Source: Gonapodya prolifera JEL478
Taxonomy: Eukaryota > Monoblepharomycota > Monoblepharidomycetes > Monoblepharidales > Gonapodyaceae
Direction: 5' to 3'
DNA length: 64,000 bases
Assembly (NCBI GenBank): GCA_001574975.1
Contig: KQ965779.1
Span: 205,808 to 269,807 of the forward strand
A program made the position numbers and the translations under genes. The first letter of the stretch is position 1, and each line of letters begins with the position of its first letter. Of the stretch, positions 57,485 to 64,000 are shown one piece after another. The notes beneath the pieces are model-generated. The model searched no databases and was not told the origin of the DNA. It was given only the letters and a program-made list of their open reading frames with translations.

Positions 57485-58905
57485 ATGGATCAACGTTTTC
57501 GCAATGTTCGCAAGTACGTCATAACTAGTCGACATTGCTTTCCGAGCTTGCAATCGTCTAAGATTGCGCTCGTAGCCTACTTTTGGTGCATAGGAATGCA
57601 AAATTTGTTCGGCAGTTTCATTCAATACTTTGTCGAAAACGCCACGTTCACGGGAATCGCTAATGGAGCACTGTCGTTTGTGGCAACGCTGATGACGGTT
57701 TGCTCCAACCTGTTTGCTCCCCTAGGCGGAGCTTTCGCGGACCGTGTGGGTTTCCTGACTGTAATGGCAACAGGTTCAGTCTTTGTTATTGCGGGACAGA
57801 TGATTGCGTCCACTGCAGATTGAGACTCGTCGTGGCAGCTCATTGTTGGTGCCCTCGTCGCGGACTGGGATTTGCATTCGTGCTCGCACCCGCTATTGCA
57901 ATACCTTCACAGTGGTTCACGAAACGATTGGGCCTTGCCACTGCGCTGGGTGTATCAGGTTCGTCGCTGGATGTCCTCTAAAACCTCGTCATCTTGTTGA
58001 TATAATTCCACTGATAACAAACTAGGCATGGGTTTCGGTGGTCTTGTTCTCTCACCTGTGACGCAGCTTCTTCTCGATACACTCGGCTGGAGAACAGCCT
58101 GGCGCGTCGTTGGACTTGTCGGTTACCTGTTCTCACTCGACAACACAATGATTGTCCGAACACGTCCGCGTCCGAAGGGAGCTTAGGCACCAAGCCACAA
58201 CAGCGAGCCCTTGCGTGGGAAGTCTCAGTGTTCAAGAACCCATCATATTGGATGCTGTCAGCAATGGCGTTCAGCTCTCCGAGTATTGTCACCACACTGT
58301 ACTTGTTCATTCCGCAATAAGTCAAAGATGCAGCGCCCGATGGCAACCCTGTCATCTCAGTGGGGCGACCTGCCTTATCCTACTCAACGTCACTGTCCTA
58401 GTCGGCCAACTTTCGGCAGGATTTCTGACAAGACGTCTTCCGATATATAAGTTGCTGATTTTGATCAGTGAGTGTCGGATTGGTGGTTTTCTGAAATATT
58501 TCCAAATCAATTCATGTTTCCCAACGAATAATAGCATCTTTATGCACACTTGCTTATGTACCACTTTGTGAGTTCCAATCATTTTTGAAATCAATTTTTT
58601 TTTTTATTCCTTCCAATGTTTAGAACTCCAAGGCTTATGACGAAATAGATCTCCTGGCGCATAGTCCGGAAATGATTGCCTTTTCGGCCGCTGTTCTGGG
58701 ACTTGTTTCGGGACCCGGTCTATTAGTTGCAGGGCTTGTTCTTGGAGCGGTCGCTGATCGCGCCTCAGTGTTTGGACTGGACGGTGCCAGGATTTCCACG
58801 AACTGGACCTGGGTTATTGTTTTTTCTGGCGCCATGGAAGTAGTGAGGGTGGTCATGGCGATTCTGCTTTATATGACCAGGGGAAGGCGGACATCGAAGC
58901 AGTGA
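57485..58905 (+). pseudogene. Monocarboxylate-transporter-like (MCT/MCH) MFS gene, decayed
   Basis: Hydrophobic segments follow the MCT order: ALVAYFWCIGMQNLFGSFIQ, NLFAPLGGAFADRVGFLTVM, AIAIPSQWFTKRLGLATALG, GMGFGGLVLSPVTQLLLDTL with GWRTAWRVVGLVGYL, then VFKNPSYWMLSAMAFSSPSI. The last two TMs are LGLVSGPGLLVAGLVLGAVA and WVIVFSGAMEVVRVVMAILL. These proteins carry monocarboxylates or riboflavin. The segments lie in different frames with stops between them (for example TGA after ASTAD and a stop after LYLFIP), so no full protein can be made. Several intron boundaries survive. This is the third broken MFS gene in the window. Confidence 0.7.
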
Positions 58906-59364
58906 CCCTGCTTGCCATCACATGTGGTCAGAGATAATATATTTAGCGCGTACTTTAGATTCGAAAAAGTTATATCAAGTAATATCGACACGCGCACTGA
59001 GCTCACGAATTGCTCGAGAAGCCGTGGAACCATGTCGGTATTTTTGCACTTTGGCGGTGCTTTTATGGGCTCATTCCCGGGTGCTGAGGCGAATGGGGCC
59101 ACAGTGGTCTCCAAGTGGCGACGCCCCACTCAAAATATGAGTGGTCAAATAATTTCTCAAGTATATGAGTAATATATTTATCTCCATTGAGAATCGATGC
59201 CTGCTGGTGGTCTCTTCCCCAATTCTCGAAATCAAGAGAGGGTGCTCACGAACTGTTCAGGTGCGTGCTCAGGGAACGGTTCCTCACCTGGTGATTCCCT
59301 GTTCCCAACGAATCGTTCAACTTCCCCCAAACGCATTGATTCCTTTCGCACCAGCAGTCGAAGG
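58906..59364. other. Intergenic / 5' region of the large kinase gene
   Basis: An open frame exists from 59197 in line with the kinase gene start at 59365, so the protein could begin 56 residues earlier. No other feature is seen. Confidence 0.4.
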
Positions 59365-62300
59365 ATGGACCAAATCTTTCTCCATCCTTCGTTTGCCCAG
59401 CCGGGAATTCCAGCCGTCCCTTTCCAGTTTGGGACCCTCCAGCAGAGAGCACCAACACCGGCCGTTCCTCAGTCTGCCCAGCCAGCCCGGATATTCGACC
59501 TTTCCAAGGACGGGCAACCCATCGAGCTTTCCGCGGACGAGTGAGTTCGGAGGCCCACCGTGTACGAGAGTCTGCTTCATACTTGAACTGTTCCCGCTGC
59601 TGTTCGCATCGCTCCACGCTCTCTCAAAGGGCAATGGTCTGGAAGAAAACGAAGGAGACTTCGAAGCCGCTCTCGTTCGAAACCGAGTGGAGCGACGTCA
59701 CGCTTGCACCGCATGGGGTGATGGAAGTGAGTGTTTGCATTGGAGAGTTTACCCACCCGGAACTAAATCGTGCAAAAAAGATCTCTTTGCATCATAAATC
59801 GTCGCCAGAGACGGAGCAGGCGAAACGGAGGTACCAGATAGCACCCAACACCAACAACCCCCCGCAACATGCACACATGTGGGCGATTCTCCGAATGCCG
59901 TCGGAATACACGGGAACTTTACCTCCGAGAGCGGGGACGCTTACTCTTTTCACGCAGAATCACGGACTCGGTTGTCGGATCGAGATCGAGGCGTTTCCGC
60001 GCTGGGAGCGCCACGGCAACCGAAGTGCCGATGCCCGCTTTTGGAAGTTTCGCATTCGGATGGTGTCGTCGGACAATGGCGGTCCTGCATACCTTCTCGC
60101 AGAGACACACTACGTTGATGTGAAAACGGAGCGTAATCCAGGAACGCTCAACCGCAACCCCAAAATCAAGGAGGAAAGCATTACACGTGCTTCGTCCATG
60201 TCTGCGCCATACACACTCTCTCCTCCCCTGGGACGAAGTTCTAAACCCAGCCCCGGCTCCTCATCTCGCCCACTGAGCACAGATATGCGTCTTGGATCGA
60301 AAACTACTATTCTCCAATCACCAGACAGCATGCAAAGCCCCGAAAGTATGTCAGAAGCCACACTTCGTGACTTTGCAAAGCAAGTGAGTGAAAGTATTCT
60401 TTGATTTCATCCCACCCCTTCCTGATGCATCGCGATTAGATTCGCTCTGGAGCAAGCGATGGTTCATCCACCTTTGTTCCTCTCCTCAACGTCGACCCGA
60501 ATGCTGCAAGCTTGGGGATACCGACCCTGACAAATGTGCCTCTCGCCGATCCTCAGTTGCTGCAAATGGCCGCCCCGTCTTTCCCTCAAATGATGGATCC
60601 ATCCTGGGGCCTGGCTGGATTGCCCGCAACCACAGCTGCTCTAAGTGTCAACGAGGCACAAAGAACTGATGACGTGGCGGTGGACATGGTCAACAGTAAG
60701 TCTGAGCTCCACAACGTCAATGTTCCCTCACTGACTGAGTCCGATAACAGGGCAAGTTTGGCAAACTTTCGCTGCAGTGGTGCAGAACGGAGTCGTTGGA
60801 CGCATCAAGCCTGCTCGAGGCCCATGCGACGGCGGAACGCTGGTTACAATCGAAGGGAGCGGATTCAGTGGTTAGTACAACAAAACCATGCGCAACTTTA
60901 CTTGAGGTCAACCCAAACATTCGTGTCTTCATCTTTATGCAGACGACCCGATCGTCCACTTCGGCCCCGTCATCATTCCCACTCATCTAATTCTCCAGAG
61001 GACGGAATCATCTCTTTCAGTTGTCGCGCCACCTGCCCTAGTACCCGGGTCGGTGTCTGTACTTGTCTACAACGCCGGCGGGGCTCAAGTGTGCCACGGG
61101 AAAGTCGATTTTGTGTACTACGACTTCCAAGGCAATGTGGACCCCCTTATGCAACGAATACAGCAGCTCGAGAACGAGCTGGAGCGCACGAAGCTCGAAC
61201 TCGTCGAGGAACGCAAGGAACGTATGCAATGGGTCGGCATGGTCCTTAGGTACAACGAGCGCGGGTATCTCCCTGTCCACGAAGCGGTGGAAGCTATGGA
61301 CTTCGCCGGACTTAGGGCAATTCTGGAAGCCGGGGTCGATATTGCAGAGGGAAACGAGGACTTTGGCGACATTGCGAAGTCGTTTGAGACCCAGCCCGAG
61401 GGATTGATCGACGCTCTCACAAAGGATGGTCGTACAGCTCTTATGATTGCCGTGAGCATGGGCAGTGTAGAGGCGGTTGAAATTCTTATCGAAGGTAAGA
61501 GGGCCGTTGTAATACGGATTTCGACCAACTTTCTAACAACCTTTGGTGCACGTTTCAGGTGGCGCTAAGATCGATCTCGAAGTCAACGGCGAAACGGCAC
61601 TCGATTTGGCGCGAATGCTTGCTCACACCGAAATCGTTGACCTTCTCTCGCGCTCTATTTCAAAATCGAGCTCACCAAAGTCAGCCAGCTCGAGGCGCCG
61701 AGTTGGGCTCCAATTGTGGACAAACCCCGAGGAGCTCAAACGTTTGGCGTTGCAGGAGCAAGATGTTGACGCCATGCTGGAGCTTGCGCATCTCTATGAG
61801 ACGGGTACCGCACCGAACATTGTGAAGAATCCCAAACAAGCGTTTGCCTGGTCTCTTGCTGCTGTTCAAACGGGCGATGTGGAAGCACAGCTTCTGTTCG
61901 CACGATACCTCGAGCACGGCTTTGGTTACAAACGGAGTCCAACCCTCGCTCTCGCGATGTACCAATCCCTTGCGAAAGCTGGCTCAGAAGTCGCCCAAGC
62001 GAAGTGGCGCTTGCTTAAGGAATCGATGGACCTTGCGGGGGAGGACTTGTCCGAATCCTCCGGAGATGAAGCATCCGAGATGAGCGTGGAGAAGTCCCCA
62101 ACCACAGTTGCAGCACCCAATTGTAGTGTTGGTTTTGATGCATTGGGAGATGACGTCATGGATTCAGTTTCCGTTCGAGGTCAAAATCGTGCCCACCCCG
62201 AAGCGTCTTCGGACGTCGTTATGGAGCCCTCGGCTACTGAAGTGCGCATTGCAACAGTGGAAACGGAACCCAAACCATCGGTCCCTCGGACTTCTCCCGT

Positions 62301-64000
62301 TCGCCGACGAACGACAAAGAAAAGAAATGTGAGTGTCAACCTTTCCAGCGTCTCGATACACTTCTAACACCACTTTACTCTGTGAAAAAGGGTGCGAACG
62401 CATCTGGTGCCCAACGAGCGGACGATATCCAAGCGATCGTTGCGCTGTTTGAGGACGACTCTGGGCAGGGAAGTGATGACGAAGAAATCGAAGAAGCACC
62501 TGGGGATGCCACTACCACAGAACCAACTTTGCCTTCCCAAGTACCGGCCCAGAAAGCAGTCGCAGCCGTATCCTCAGAGGTCCCGACCGTGTCTATTTCT
62601 TTCGTGGCGGTCCAAGACAGTTCGATTGCGAATGTCGAGCCCAAATCCAGCACTCCCGTTTCCGCTCGCCCTGCGGATCCACCAAGCTCGAAGACTCTGA
62701 CTCCCCTTCGCTCATCAAATAGATCGCTGAATCAATTCTCGTTCGCTGCAACGTATCAGTTCCTTCCCAACAAACCTGATGAAATCCAAGTCGACATCGG
62801 GGATTCTGTGGTGGTTGAAGAAGTGTGGACAGATGGATGGGGCTCCGGAAAGAATATTACCAACGGAACCCAAGGGGTGTTTCCACTTATGGTGACGGGA
62901 AGCTTCAATGAGAACACGAAGAGAGCGAACTATGCACACAGACCTTCGTTTTCCGACGAGTTAGCGGTGAACGAGGGTGACGCGTTGTGGGTCGTTGGAA
63001 CTTTCAGTGATGGCTGGGCGTTTGGGTGAGTGGCACGATTCAAAACAACTCCTTCCTGATTTGATCGAACAATGGTGTTACAGTTACAACGTTACTACGA
63101 ACGCTAAGGGCTTCTTCCCACTTTACATTCTTTCTACCATCCCTGACGGTGTGAAGAGGGCAGGGTCTACGTCGAAGGGCTCGCCAATGCCAATCGATAT
63201 GGGTGATATGATTTGGATAGAGACGAAGGTCGACGAAAAATTCTTCTACGGGTATGTCGTATCAATTTCACATCGAAGCATTCACCGATCTAAACTTTTC
63301 ATTCTCAGTCACAATCTCTCTACCGGTGCTCGCGGTCTTTTCCCAAGCGAAGTTTTCGACTACTCTGACCCTCCACCCAACTACTCACTTCAGTGAGCGA
63401 CGACTTCCCTGCATTTCAATTGTTGTTTGTTGTACCTGATTAATCAATATTCATTTGCAGCAGCCTTCCACGGACGCAATCTCGGAAATCCGACGCCGAA
63501 AAGAACCCCCAGCACATTTTCATCGAGCAGAAAGGCTTCCAAAAGACGGCGCCTGTGAAGCGTCGCCAAGCATCCCTTTTGATTTCATGGAAGGAGCTGG
63601 TTCTTCTCGAGCACGTCGGTTTCGGCCCTGTAGCAGAAGTGTGGTCCGCACGCCGGGGAACTGAGCCAGTAACTGTGAAGCAATTGGCCTGCAGCAAAAT
63701 CTCAAAGGACCTCGTCGAAACGTTCATGGCGGAAGCGTACAGAGTCCACGTTTTGAAGAGCCCTCACCTGCAGCGGCTATTCGGCGTAACGAAAGATGCT
63801 GAGCGTATAACCTTAGGTACTTTGCGTCAGTTGATCCTCGCTTGTTCTGAAACTCAAACCCTCCTGTTTTTTTTTTATTGTTTTTTTTTTGTAGTGACAC
63901 AATCGTGCCCGTACGGGTCTCTTTCTGAGTACCTTGTTGACGAATATAACGACATCTCTTGGGATCGGCGGTGGCGTTTCGCTCTGGCGATCGCGAAAGG
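59365..64000 (+). CDS. Large multidomain protein: IPT/TIG, ankyrin, Sel1-like, three SH3-like modules, protein kinase (cut by right edge)
   Basis: Eleven exons splice in phase (59365-59540, 59630-60383, 60440-60695, 60751-60870, 60943-61494, 61559-62328, 62391-63025, 63084-63251, 63309-63392, 63461-63816, 63895-edge), about 1325 residues so far. Residues ~60-310 form an unknown domain (LPPRAGTLTLFTQNHGLGC). An IPT/TIG domain follows at ~410-480 (RIKPARGPCDGGTLVTIEGS, DPIVHFGPVIIPT), then a coiled coil (IQQLENELERTKLELVEERK). Ankyrin repeats span ~525-650 (KDGRTALMIAVSMGSVEAVE), Sel1-like repeats ~675-770 (DAMLELAHLYETG, AQLLFARYLEHGFG). SH3-like modules are DEIQVDIGDSVVVEEVWTDG, DELAVNEGDALWVVGTFSDG and MPIDMGDMIWIETKVDE, each ending G-x-FP. 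A kinase N-lobe starts near 1215 (LLEHVGFGPVAEVWSARRG, VTVKQL). Likely a scaffolded signalling kinase; target unknown. The catalytic loop lies beyond the edge. Confidence 0.8.

Overview
This 64-kb window is nuclear DNA of a filamentous fungus, most likely a basidiomycete and probably an Agaricomycete (inference). The genes carry many short GT-AG introns, mostly 45-120 nt. The conserved housekeeping genes are fungal in type. The tyrosine recombinase, RecQ-helicase and DUF6589-type relics resemble families common in Agaricomycetes. I see no tRNA, rRNA or CRISPR array. There is one 27-nt assembly gap (44269-44295).

Layout. (1) 1-7.1 kb: three tandem 14-TM drug:H+ antiporter-type MFS transporters. 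The first is cut by the left edge, the second is intact (17 exons, 615 aa) and the third is a pseudogene. (2) 7.3-9.7 kb: an unidentified seven-TM protein. (3) 10-17.3 kb: a gene-poor island of broken ORFs, starting with a truncated KEKD-repeat protein. (4) 17.3-24.3 kb: a disrupted Ure2p-like glutathione transferase, RNA polymerase II subunit RPB3, TFIIA large subunit (reverse strand), a disrupted PARG-like glycohydrolase (reverse strand) and a sirtuin relic lacking its NAD-binding GAG motif. (5) 24.9-28.5 kb: LCB2 of serine palmitoyltransferase, then a decayed fatty-acid-hydroxylase-superfamily gene. (6) 29.4-34.8 kb: a low-complexity ORF and a long DYRK-family kinase. (7) 35.4-43.6 kb: a dead allantoate-permease-type MFS gene, a small His/Pro/Gly-rich protein, a second KEKD-type gene and a vacuolar-type amino-acid transporter. 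(8) 44.2-52.1 kb: a mobile-element-rich stretch with a tyrosine recombinase, a decayed CCR4/Angel-type gene, a DUF6589-type remnant and a decayed RecQ helicase. (9) 53.1-57.0 kb: EBP2 and SPB4, two 60S ribosome-biogenesis genes, divergent across an 84-bp gap. (10) 57.5-58.9 kb: a decayed monocarboxylate-transporter-like MFS gene. (11) 59.4 kb to the right edge: a very large signalling protein combining an IPT/TIG domain, ankyrin repeats, Sel1-like repeats, three SH3-like modules and a protein kinase.

How the genes relate. Two housekeeping themes cluster: basal transcription (RPB3 and TFIIA, convergent) and large-subunit ribosome assembly (EBP2/SPB4, shared promoter). Between them lie transporter duplications and many broken genes. 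Whether the many one-base breaks are real decay or sequence errors cannot be settled from the sequence alone. The most novel single object is the IPT-Ank-Sel1-SH3-kinase gene at the right edge.
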